Shown: in pieces, positions 8,639 to 16,397 of the stretch | How positions within the stretch are numbered: the stretch's first letter is position 1 | Layout of the letters: each line of letters opens with the position of its first letter | Source: a virus | Reading direction: 5' to 3' (one strand) | Virus record (IMG/VR): IMGVR_UViG_3300032322_002195 | Location: 44,838 to 108,837 of that record | DNA length: 64,000 nucleotides | Program-made: the position numbers and the translations under genes | Notes under the pieces: model-generated | What the model saw: the letters and a program-made list of their open reading frames with translations, nothing else | What the model was told of the DNA's origin: nothing | Database searches by the model: none

Positions 8639-10224
8639 TATTTTTCAGCTTTTGGGTCTGGTTGAACGTTAGGCATTGGAAGAAAAGGTTTATTTTTTCT
8701 ACTTGGTATGTTTGGTTCACTAGGTTTGGTTTCAGGTGTTACTTTAGGTTTGACAACTGGTTCAATAGTAGGCTCTATCATAATATCATCTTCTCTGAAT
8801 GTTTCTCTTAACATATTTTTAATAATGTTTTTAGGTTCAAATATACTTAAATTTTCTGATATAGACAAGTTCTCGTTGCTCTTTTTCCCCCAACTTTTAC
8901 CTTTTTTAGGTGTACCACATGCTGAAGGTGTTGGCCTACAAGCTGGATATTTTCTATTTTCACCTTCTTTTCTACCACAAGGTTTGCATTTTTTCCTACC
9001 AGTTTTCTCATCTGTTCTACATGTGTTGCAATCTACCCAACCTTGTGATTTTCCTTCACCACCTTGTCTAGAAAACCACCCATGAAGACCCTGTTCTTTT
9101 TCTTTAGAAAAATCAGTCTTTTTAGACTCATTCATTTTTTCATCTTTGGCTAAAAATGCATCAATCCACGCTTGCAATTCATGAACATCTGGCGCATATT
9201 CCTTTCCCTTTTTTCTAGTGATAGCACTATGAGCCAAATTAATTAATTCTTTGGTGTATTCTTCAGATTCATTTGTTTTTTTTCTACCTTGACAATGTGC
9301 TCTTTGGCTAAATCCTTTTGGATTGTTGCAATCTATGCTTCTTTTGTATTTTTCAGACCATTTTTCTTCAATTGAGGCTTCTTTCAAAACAGAGATATCG
9401 TCATAATCTGAATTTAAAATTTTTATTTGTGTGTTTTTAGCAATTACATTATGTTTATCATCAACATAAATAAAAGGACTAGTCCATAAAATTAAATCCC
9501 CTAAATACATCACCATTTGGAAATGATTTGTTGGATTTTTAGATTTATTTTTAAACTCCACTTCTTCAACCCCACCAACTAAATCATTTGATATCTGATA
9601 TAATAAATGACGAGCCACGTTTTCATTTATATCAGCCAAATTATCATCATAGTCAATTTTCCACATAGGAATCCACTCTGTTTTCATTCTTTCATTGAAT
9701 TTTTTGAATGGGATTTTATATGATTTTATTTTTTCAATTATTCCTTTTATTGTTTCATCTTCAGACTCATTGGTTTTATTTCCCCAATTAGCAGCACCGA
9801 CCTTACGACATTGAACTAGCGAACCTGAACCGTAGGCACTTGGCCATACATCATATCTAGCTCTAACTTTATAATAACAAGCGTCTTTTTTACCTTTTTT
9901 CTTTTTTCCTTCTTCAATTGCTTCATAAACAACCAAATCATCATCAAACTTTGTTTCAATAATTTCCACCATCAAATCACCAGAACCCTTAATAACTCTA
10001 TGAAAAGTATTCTTAGGAATAAAAAATTCTTCATTAACATTTAATTTTTTTGGTAACTCATTGTCAAATTGTACCAACCAATCGTTTTCATTTAAAGGAA
10101 TTACAATTCTGTCTTCTTTATCACGATGCCATACCAATTCATCACTTTCAACAAGATTTGAGAAAGTTCTTCTAATCACATTACCATTTTTTTCTTCACT
10201 ATATGGTTTCATATTACTTTTCAT
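8638..10224 (-). CDS. multi-module protein: cupin-like N-terminus plus Cys-containing phage modules
   Basis: 528 aa built of blocks. Residues about 10-90 resemble a cupin barrel (ENDWLVQF, FFIPKNTFHRVIKGSGDL). Then come a module with YDVWPSAYGSGSLVQCRKVG (about 125), one with SIDCNNPKGFSQRAHCQGRK (about 300), and a DUF5872-like block GLHGWFSRQGGEG with CNTC, CKPCGRK and KYPACRPTPSACG (about 380-440). Each module is bounded by NES or SNEN. The order recalls head-internal or core proteins of large phages, but the function is unknown. The start is the ATG at 10224, inside the upstream gene's end. Confidence 0.75.
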   Translation of the reverse strand: MKSNMKPYSEEKNGNVIRRTFSNLVESDELVWHRDKEDRIVIPLNENDWLVQFDNELPKKLNVNEEFFIPKNTFHRVIKGSGDLMVEIIETKFDDDLVVYEAIEEGKKKKGKKDACYYKVRARYDVWPSAYGSGSLVQCRKVGAANWGNKTNESEDETIKGIIEKIKSYKIPFKKFNERMKTEWIPMWKIDYDDNLADINENVARHLLYQISNDLVGGVEEVEFKNKSKNPTNHFQMVMYLGDLILWTSPFIYVDDKHNVIAKNTQIKILNSDYDDISVLKEASIEEKWSEKYKRSIDCNNPKGFSQRAHCQGRKKTNESEEYTKELINLAHSAITRKKGKEYAPDVHELQAWIDAFLAKDEKMNESKKTDFSKEKEQGLHGWFSRQGGEGKSQGWVDCNTCRTDEKTGRKKCKPCGRKEGENRKYPACRPTPSACGTPKKGKSWGKKSNENLSISENLSIFEPKNIIKNMLRETFREDDIMIEPTIEPVVKPKVTPETKPSEPNIPSRKNKPFLPMPNVQPDPKAEK

Positions 10225-10666
10225 TTTTTTCTTGCCATTTATATGAAATAGAATCTTCTTTAATAGGTCCTCCTTTAGCCCATGTTCTACAGCTTCTAGC
10301 CGAATGACACTTAAAATGATGCATCCAACAATACCCTAATCTTCCATCTTCATCAGAAACTGGCCCTGGCATGCAATCATCCATTCTCGGAGATATATCA
10401 AAAGCAACGCAATTTCCACATTTAGATTCCATAGCTGCTTCAACGCTAGTATTCCAATGGTCGGCTATCTTTTCCCAAAAATCAGCTGGTTCATCAACAT
10501 TTAATGGACCATACTGAATATGTGGTTCGTTTATCGCAGCATCTCTATTTTTGGTGTTTAATTCCAAATCTTGAGTTGCTTCAGGACATTCCATTTCTGG
10601 TTTGCCCAAAAGTTGTCTGTTTTTACGTTCAATTAAACGTTGTTTTTGTTTTGATATTCTGTTCAT
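10214..10666 (-). CDS. Cys-rich putative metal-binding phage protein
   Basis: 150 aa from the ATG at 10666 (MNRISKQKQRL); an ATG at 10690 also exists but lies inside the upstream gene. The C-terminal half has CGNCVAFDISPRMDDCMPG and then LGYCWMHHFKCHSARSCRTW, six Cys and three His in a conserved-looking pattern that suggests zinc or iron-sulfur binding. Similar Cys blocks occur in other large phages, with unknown function. Confidence 0.75.
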   Translation of the reverse strand: MNRISKQKQRLIERKNRQLLGKPEMECPEATQDLELNTKNRDAAINEPHIQYGPLNVDEPADFWEKIADHWNTSVEAAMESKCGNCVAFDISPRMDDCMPGPVSDEDGRLGYCWMHHFKCHSARSCRTWAKGGPIKEDSISYKWQEKNEK

Positions 10667-10680
10667 AATTAATATTTTTT

Positions 10681-12222
10681 TTACCACCATGTACCACCAC
10701 CAGCTAAACCTAATGATTTAGCATATCTTGGTAAACGACATGCCCAGTAGCCTGGAGATGTTCTATCAGTCTTTGAAGGACAGTTATGTCTATCAGAAAA
10801 AGCTTTTCTAGCTTTAGGGTCTCTTAATTTAACAGCCAAGTTACCACCACCAGATTTAGCACCGAAAGAAACTTTTTTAATGTTACCAGACTGAGGGTCT
10901 CTTACATAAACATAAAATTTCTTTGAACCACCTCTTTTAGGTTTACCTAGTTGAACTTTTTTACCTTTGTACTTGGCTTCATTTAAAGTTCTATTATTCT
11001 CATAATTTTTTAAATCGCCAATAACAACATGTTTACCGTTTTCAGCATTATATTTAACTATAAGCGTTTCATTCCCTTTATCATCATCACCTATAAAATA
11101 GTTTACATTATCATTGCTCAAACTAAAATATAAATTTCTACCATAATCGTCTTCTTCACCTGTCATTACTTTATCCCCAGACGCTGATTCGATAGCTGAT
11201 TTAATCCAGTCAAAACTCTCCTCAAACTCTTCATAAATAAAGTTCATTTTTATCTTCTTACCTTCAATTATGATATATTGATTATCAAATTCGTTAACAA
11301 TAAAACCATCATTCTCATTAAGTTTGATTAAACCTTTTGAATATAAAGCTTTAACTTCTTTAATTAAATTGAAAAATTTTTCAGAACCAATTCTATATAT
11401 CGTTTCATTCAAAGGTATTTCATTTTCAATATGGTATTTTAAATCATCTGAAATTGGTGTTTCTGTATGCAATTCCATTGGTGCCGACCATTCATCTTCT
11501 GAATCTACGTGATAATCGTTCAATCTACCCTCAATAAAGTGATAAACTTCTTCAACATCATCAGCTGAAGTCGCTATGTGGTCCAAAGCCCAACCATGTC
11601 CATCTGATAATAAAGCATCAACCTCATCATAATTCATTTTTAATAATTCACCAGCAGCGTGATGGATTGTTTTTAGATTTTGCCAAAACATGTAATTGTT
11701 TGATTCTCTTTCAATTGGATTGTGTGTTTTTTGATATTCAGCCTCTTCGCTACCTTCTGGCGCAAATATGCTTAATTTTTTAGGGTTTATTGTCATCATA
11801 TTTTCTTCAATCCCCTCTTCTCCACCAAAATCTAAATTTTCATCATCCGATGGCTCTTCTGCTGGTTGCTCATCATCCATAGGCTCTTCCGCTGGTTGTT
11901 CATCATCCATAGGCTCTTCTGCTGGTTGCTCAGATGACATATCATCATCTTTACCAGAAGATTTAACTTTATTAATAATGTCTTTTTGGTCTTCAGCATC
12001 CATTTCAGACGTATGGGTAGCTGATAATAACGAGTTAATTGCAAATTTTTCTAATTCAAAATCTGGTTGACCTTGTTCCTCATTATATTTTCTGAGTGAT
12101 TGACCTAACTTTCCAGTTAGTTGTTGGATAAATTTCTTTGGGTCTGATTCCTCGTCTGCCTCAACACCAGCATCAAATGGCTCATCATCAAATGGTTTAT
12201 CATTTGATTTAGGTTGCTCCAT
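10681..12222 (-). CDS. acidic modular head-associated protein, probably the second half of a frameshifted gene
   Basis: 513 aa from the ATG at 12222, but the frame stays open upstream through about 50 further codons (repeated PAEAP and EEPAE) to a run of ten A at 12372-12381 where the upstream gene ends. No start codon or ribosome site is evident there, so this is probably read by -1 slippage. Residues about 100-130 repeat PAEEPMDDEQ; the C terminus has RTLNEAKYKGKKVQL and a Cys module KAFSDRHNC...GYWACRLPRYAKSLGL. Likely a virion or core protein. Confidence 0.75.
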   Translation of the reverse strand: MEQPKSNDKPFDDEPFDAGVEADEESDPKKFIQQLTGKLGQSLRKYNEEQGQPDFELEKFAINSLLSATHTSEMDAEDQKDIINKVKSSGKDDDMSSEQPAEEPMDDEQPAEEPMDDEQPAEEPSDDENLDFGGEEGIEENMMTINPKKLSIFAPEGSEEAEYQKTHNPIERESNNYMFWQNLKTIHHAAGELLKMNYDEVDALLSDGHGWALDHIATSADDVEEVYHFIEGRLNDYHVDSEDEWSAPMELHTETPISDDLKYHIENEIPLNETIYRIGSEKFFNLIKEVKALYSKGLIKLNENDGFIVNEFDNQYIIIEGKKIKMNFIYEEFEESFDWIKSAIESASGDKVMTGEEDDYGRNLYFSLSNDNVNYFIGDDDKGNETLIVKYNAENGKHVVIGDLKNYENNRTLNEAKYKGKKVQLGKPKRGGSKKFYVYVRDPQSGNIKKVSFGAKSGGGNLAVKLRDPKARKAFSDRHNCPSKTDRTSPGYWACRLPRYAKSLGLAGGGTWW

Positions 12223-12365
12223 AGGGGCGCTATCAACAGATGCTGGCTCTTCAGCTGGGGCTTCAGCTGGGGCTTCAGCTGGTTCTTCAACTGAAGCCTC
12301 TACATCTGGTTGACTAGACGCTGGTAACTTTAATTTGTATTTTGTTTCTTCGTCTAAATTACTTT

Positions 12366-12381
12366 TTAGACTTTTTTTTTT
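12366..12381 (-). other. A10 slippery run at gene end (possible -1 frameshift site)
   Basis: The upstream 302-aa frame reads GTA AAA AAA AAA GTC TAA here. Shifting back one base gives AAA AAA AAA AGT CTA AAA and continues into the 513-aa frame without a stop. Tandem AAA codons are a classic -1 slip sequence. A one-base homopolymer error in the assembly would give the same picture. Confidence 0.5.
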
Positions 12382-13274
12382 ACTTCACCTTCGGTAAGTC
12401 TATCAATGATTGCGTCCATATTTTTAAGTGCGTTAAAAATACTTAGTTTGGATTCTTTAACCTCACTTTTTTTTGCACCAGCAATCTTATCAGCGTAAGT
12501 AATTTTGTCTTTTGGTTCAGCTAAAGCTGCAAATTCTTTTTCTTTTGCAGTCATTTCTTCGCCTTCTCCCATATCAATCATCTCATCAATAGCTTTTTCA
12601 GCTTCAGTCATTTCAACCTCATCCATATAAGCTTCTTCATACATAGATTCATACATAGATTCGTCCATTGCTTCATCCATCCCATTTTTTTTCTTAACGT
12701 CCATTACACATGCTTCATACTTGTCTTTGTTTTCTCTACCAACACTAGCTGTGCAAATAGCCCATGGATTATTTTTCTTTTTTGCCTCATCCATATACAT
12801 TTCATCCATAGGGGTGTTTTCTTCCAAATTTCCATGACCTGTAAACCCATTGCCTTTCATTTCAGAAAAACCACCAGCCATAGGCATGTTTTCAGTCAAA
12901 AGATTGTCATTTAAAAAAACATTTATTTCACCATCATAGTTATACGCTTCAGCAAGACTTCTGAACTTAAGATTCAAATGCTTTATAGCTTTTGCGTAAG
13001 AAGGATAAGCTTCTTGTTTTTTATTTTGTAAACCGCCAATATACTTGAAATCTTCAGCAACCAAATTTTTGATTTTATCAGATTTTTTAATATACCATTC
13101 GTGGTTTTCTCTTACAATAGCATAAGCATTCCCATCTGGTCCAACCTTTGTCAATTCCACTACGATATTAGATTTGTTTTCATTGATTGGTTTTATCCCC
13201 ATCAATTGTTTCATACGCTCATTTATTTCATGACCCTTTAACCCTATTGGATTAATTAGTATATTTTTTTTCAT
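12366..13274 (-). CDS. acidic modular phage protein (first half of possible frameshifted gene)
   Basis: 302 aa. The middle has the short phage module NPWAICTASVGRENKDKYEA (about 165-185) with Cys, followed by Met/Glu-rich low complexity (MDEAMDESMYESMYEEAYMD). It has GGFSEMKGNGFTGHG and several NEN/TEN sites. It ends LTEGEVKKKV at the A10 run, and composition continues smoothly into the next frame. Probably a head-associated protein. Confidence 0.75.
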   Translation of the reverse strand: MKKNILINPIGLKGHEINERMKQLMGIKPINENKSNIVVELTKVGPDGNAYAIVRENHEWYIKKSDKIKNLVAEDFKYIGGLQNKKQEAYPSYAKAIKHLNLKFRSLAEAYNYDGEINVFLNDNLLTENMPMAGGFSEMKGNGFTGHGNLEENTPMDEMYMDEAKKKNNPWAICTASVGRENKDKYEACVMDVKKKNGMDEAMDESMYESMYEEAYMDEVEMTEAEKAIDEMIDMGEGEEMTAKEKEFAALAEPKDKITYADKIAGAKKSEVKESKLSIFNALKNMDAIIDRLTEGEVKKKV

Positions 13275-13331
13275 ATTTTTAAGTCTATTTTTATCTTTTA
13301 TTTTAAATAAATATCTTATCTTTTTTAAAAA

Positions 13332-13601
13332 TTATCTAACATCAGTGTCTCCATACCTATCAACAACAGAGCTTCCTTGATAAACATCATTTTTATCACC
13401 CAAAAGAAAACATCCAGTCCCACCACTTATACTTCTTACCAAGATTGATACTGTTGATGAAGCACCGACAGATACGCTGGTTCCGTTTACAACAACTGAG
13501 CACCCAGCATTTCCACCATATATCTCACTATATGTGTGTGCACTAAAAATAGGTGTTTGAGCAGGTACGATTATTGAATATACATTATTAAATTTTGGCA
13601 T
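13332..13601 (-). CDS. small hypothetical protein, Ser/Gly/Val-rich
   Basis: 89 aa, beta-prone (GCSVVVNGTSVSVGASSTVS), starting MPKFNNVYSIIVPAQTPIFS. It could be a small virion decoration or fibre-associated protein, by composition only. An ATATTTATA box lies at 13618-13626, about 17 bases upstream. Confidence 0.65.
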   Translation of the reverse strand: MPKFNNVYSIIVPAQTPIFSAHTYSEIYGGNAGCSVVVNGTSVSVGASSTVSILVRSISGGTGCFLLGDKNDVYQGSSVVDRYGDTDVR

Positions 13602-13617
13602 ATTTAAAATATTTTCT

Positions 13618-13626
13618 TATAAATAT
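13618..13626 (-). promoter_or_regulatory. ATATTTATA box (putative late promoter)
   Basis: Coding-strand ATATTTATA 17 bases before the 89-aa gene and downstream of the thyA terminator, so it is well placed to restart transcription. Confidence 0.4.
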
Positions 13627-13640
13627 CTGTAAAAATAAAA

Positions 13641-13661
13641 AAGCACCTAAATTAGGTGCTT
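13641..13661. terminator. hairpin terminator after thymidylate synthase gene
   Basis: AAGCACCTAA and TTAGGTGCTT form a 10-bp stem with a one-base gap, flanked by A and T runs on both sides, so it could act in either direction. It lies 36 bases past the thyA stop. Confidence 0.75.
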
Positions 13662-13696
13662 TTAAAAAATATCATACAATTATTTTTACAAAATGT

Positions 13697-14932
13697 TTAA
13701 TTAGATAAAGGTAAATTTATTTTTGGGTGAGATTTATAATTTTCAAGGGTAAAATCTGTATTATCTAAATGTGTTATTAAACTTAAATCCTCAGTTAACG
13801 ATTTGAAAAAGGAATCCGTTTTACCAAAAATCAATTTTGGTAGTGGGTATGGTTCTCTAGTTCTTTTCGGAACGTTCAAATTATCAAATAAATCATGTGA
13901 CGGAAAAGTTACGTTTAATAAACGTTTAGTGTCTTTTTCGTTTATTTCATACATCCGTTCAATTCGCTCATCCAAAGTCAACTTCCTACCAATCTGTTCT
14001 TTTAACCCGTCTATATGATTTAAATATATATGACAATCACCTAAATTACCAATTAATTCGTCAGGAACCATGTTTACCATCTTCGCAATTATTTCTAATA
14101 GCAAACCATAACTAGCTATATTAAAAGGTAGACCAAGACCTGTATCCACTGAACGTTGATTCCACATTAAAGAGATTGCTCTAGTTGGAATTTCACAATC
14201 ATTCATTATTTTAATGTTCAAATCTTTTATATATGAATTTGTTTCAGTTCTAAAATTCTTAGTATTGGGTTTAAATATATCGCATCTTTCTTCATAACTC
14301 AACTCTCTTGTATAAAATTGAAAAAAGTTATGACAAGGTGGAAGTACGCATTGGTCTAATTCTCCAACATTCCAAGCTGATACAAGAAGTCTCCTAGAAT
14401 CTGGGTTTGTTTTAATTTCATTGATTAGGTTTGCGATTTGGTCTATCGAATATTCGTCATAGACTCCATTCACTTTTGTATTACTCTCGTAACCAGTCCA
14501 ATTTCTCCACTGCTTACCATAAATTGGACCTAATTCACCCCACTTTTTAGCAAACTCATCATCTGTTTTGATTTTGTTGATGAACTCTTCTTGAGATAAC
14601 GGATTGATATAAATAGGTCCTTCACCAATAGGTTTCCAATTATTAAACCAATTCTTATATGCGTCACCCACCCAAATAGTATTACCTTGTTCTAACAACC
14701 ATTTTAAATCAGTTCTACCTTGTAAAAACCAAAGCAACTCAGTTACTACTGATTTGAAATGAATTTTCTTGGTTGTAAGCAATGGAAAGCCATCTTTCAT
14801 AGAATGTCTTATCTGTCTACCGAATACAGATAGAGTGTCACCATTTCTTGTTTCTTTTTTAGTACCATTATCAAGAATGTCTTGACATAGTGCTAAATAA
14901 TCTTTATCTAATTTATTATTCATAACTTCCAT
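13697..14932 (-). CDS. thyA: thymidylate synthase (ThyA type) with insertions
   Basis: 411 aa against about 264 in the bacterial enzyme. Core motifs are present: GRQIRHSMKDGFPLLTTKK near the N terminus, the active-site Cys in QCVLPPCHNFFQFY (about 196), MWNQRSVDTGLGLPFNIASY and the dUMP-binding LGDCHIYLNHIDGL. It makes dTMP from dUMP using methylene-tetrahydrofolate for phage DNA. Extra segments lie at about 105-135 (LSQEEFINKIKTDDEFAKKW) and 205-240 (ELSYEERCDIFKPNTKN); similar text recurs in the 136-aa gene upstream. Confidence 0.95.
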   Translation of the reverse strand: MEVMNNKLDKDYLALCQDILDNGTKKETRNGDTLSVFGRQIRHSMKDGFPLLTTKKIHFKSVVTELLWFLQGRTDLKWLLEQGNTIWVGDAYKNWFNNWKPIGEGPIYINPLSQEEFINKIKTDDEFAKKWGELGPIYGKQWRNWTGYESNTKVNGVYDEYSIDQIANLINEIKTNPDSRRLLVSAWNVGELDQCVLPPCHNFFQFYTRELSYEERCDIFKPNTKNFRTETNSYIKDLNIKIMNDCEIPTRAISLMWNQRSVDTGLGLPFNIASYGLLLEIIAKMVNMVPDELIGNLGDCHIYLNHIDGLKEQIGRKLTLDERIERMYEINEKDTKRLLNVTFPSHDLFDNLNVPKRTREPYPLPKLIFGKTDSFFKSLTEDLSLITHLDNTDFTLENYKSHPKINLPLSN

Positions 14933-14963
14933 AATTTATTTTATTTTTATTTGTTTATTTATT

Positions 14964-15170
14964 TTAATAACTGTTAAGTTTTAATAGTTCGTCTTTCTCA
15001 TATGATATTTCAAATTCTCTATAATTGGCACAATCATCTATTGAATTTAATTGATAAAGATAATAATCATTTGTGTATACTGTGATTGAAATTATAATTT
15101 TAGGATTCTGTTCTTTATCGGTTTTGATATAAACATTGTCACCTATATTATATTTTGTATTAATTTTCAT
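14964..15170 (-). CDS. small hypothetical protein
   Basis: 68 aa, beta-prone (MKINTKYNIGDNVYIKTDKE, KIIISITVYTNDYYLYQLN). The start resembles small SH3-like domains that open with a GDxV turn, a weak similarity. It overlaps the 136-aa gene by 11 bases and precedes thyA. Confidence 0.65.
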   Translation of the reverse strand: MKINTKYNIGDNVYIKTDKEQNPKIIISITVYTNDYYLYQLNSIDDCANYREFEISYEKDELLKLNSY

Positions 15171-15570
15171 AACTTTCTATTGTTTTATCGTTGTATGTTA
15201 TTGTTATTAGTTTGGTTGGGGTTGTTGTGTAATATTCATTATCAAACTCAGGAGTATTGCTTTCATCATATTCCATTCCTGTCTCATAATTGTTTCCGAA
15301 CCAAAGTTTATACCTTTCTGAATACGTTAAATTTCTTTCTTCAATTTTTAATCCCCAACTTTCAGAGAATTCTTTATTGGTTTTGATTCGGTAGATGAAT
15401 TCTTCTTGAGTAAGAATAGTTAATGTTTCAGGATTACTAAACATCATATCAATATGAGGTTGTGAACCGATAATATCACCACATTCATAACCATCTTTAA
15501 TCTCAGATGCATTAAGCAAAAAATTATTGTAAACTTCGTGAATAATCTGATTGTATTTATCTTTATTCAT
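15160..15570 (-). CDS. hypothetical protein sharing text with the thyA insertions
   Basis: 136 aa. The stretch TILTQEEFIYRIKTNKEFSE (about 51-70) and LTYSERYKLWFG (about 79-90) echo the two extra segments of the nearby thymidylate synthase (LSQEEFINKIKTDDEF and LSYEERCDIF), in the same order. No other family recognised. It may be a stand-alone copy of the inserted module. Confidence 0.65.
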   Translation of the reverse strand: MNKDKYNQIIHEVYNNFLLNASEIKDGYECGDIIGSQPHIDMMFSNPETLTILTQEEFIYRIKTNKEFSESWGLKIEERNLTYSERYKLWFGNNYETGMEYDESNTPEFDNEYYTTTPTKLITITYNDKTIESYEN

Positions 15571-15582
15571 AGTTTGCTACGG

Positions 15583-16062
15583 TTAATCGTTAGCAGATGT
15601 AGGCTCTGGGTTAGACGCTTTGTTGTATTCACCTATCCGAGCTTCAACTTTGTTCAACAAAGAAGCGTCAATTTTACCAGTTGAAATATAAGAACCAATC
15701 AATACGTTCATAGCCTCAAGCATTGTTTTGGTCTTAACTTCAGTTGAAACGCTATCCTCAGCTGCTTTCAATTCATCAACTTCTTTTAAGATTAAGGCCA
15801 AAGAAGCGTCACTTAATTTGTCAAGTTTTTCAAAAATTGTATATTTTTTCTTGATGTGAGCATTAAAAACCGACCCGTTGCTATCAGCGGTTTCAAATCT
15901 CATGTAATCACTCGATGCAACATCAGGATACTTGTACTGACCACCATTATTGAAGATAACTGTTAGTTCTTTTGTTGCAGTATCATAAACTGAACCGCAA
16001 ATAGTAGAAGACGAATACATCGCCTTAATTTTTCCGTTTTTTTCTTGTCTTTTAAGAATCAT
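15583..16062 (-). CDS. KTSC-domain protein
   Basis: 159 aa. Residues about 15-75 fit the KTSC domain: SSTICGSVYDTATKELTVIF, NGGQYKYPDVASSDY, then ADSNGSVFNAHIKKKY. KTSC domains occur alone or fused to lysyl-tRNA synthetase-like and phage proteins and have no settled function. The rest (about 85-159) is helical. Confidence 0.85.
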   Translation of the reverse strand: MILKRQEKNGKIKAMYSSSTICGSVYDTATKELTVIFNNGGQYKYPDVASSDYMRFETADSNGSVFNAHIKKKYTIFEKLDKLSDASLALILKEVDELKAAEDSVSTEVKTKTMLEAMNVLIGSYISTGKIDASLLNKVEARIGEYNKASNPEPTSAND

Positions 16063-16077
16063 TTTGTTTTAATTTAT

Positions 16078-16302
16078 TTATTGTGCATGTGTTTTGTAAG
16101 CTTCAATATCTTTTAATTGAAAAATTTTACCAGTGCTAGTCAACGAACCGTTTATTTCATCACGCTCGTCAACCACAACGATAATGTAATCACCAGTTAT
16201 CATAAGACCACAGTCATTAAAAGTTAACTTTATATTAGATAGATTATTTTTTTGACTTGCCTTAACAAGCAATTCAACTTTTCCAAATTTTGGGGCTGTC
16301 AT
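16078..16302 (-). CDS. small hypothetical protein
   Basis: 74 aa, beta-rich (KVELLVKASQKNNLSNIKLT, GDYIIVVVDERDEINGSL). The first gene of the leftward run that ends with thyA, divergent from the ClpC-like gene. The 95 bases between the two ATG codons must hold both promoters. Confidence 0.65.
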   Translation of the reverse strand: MTAPKFGKVELLVKASQKNNLSNIKLTFNDCGLMITGDYIIVVVDERDEINGSLTSTGKIFQLKDIEAYKTHAQ

Positions 16303-16349
16303 TATTTACATTTTATACAAAGATACAAATATTTATTCATACAATCAAG

Positions 16350-16382
16350 TGTTGTAAGTTTAAAAATAATTTAGTATATTTG
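16350..16382 (+). promoter_or_regulatory. host-type promoter for the ClpC-like gene
   Basis: TATATTTG at 16375-16382 with TGTTG at 16350-16354, about 20 bases upstream, fits the Bacteroidota -33/-7 layout. The predicted transcript would start about 10 bases before the ATG at 16398. Confidence 0.6.
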
Positions 16383-16397
16383 CCAAAAGCCGAACAG

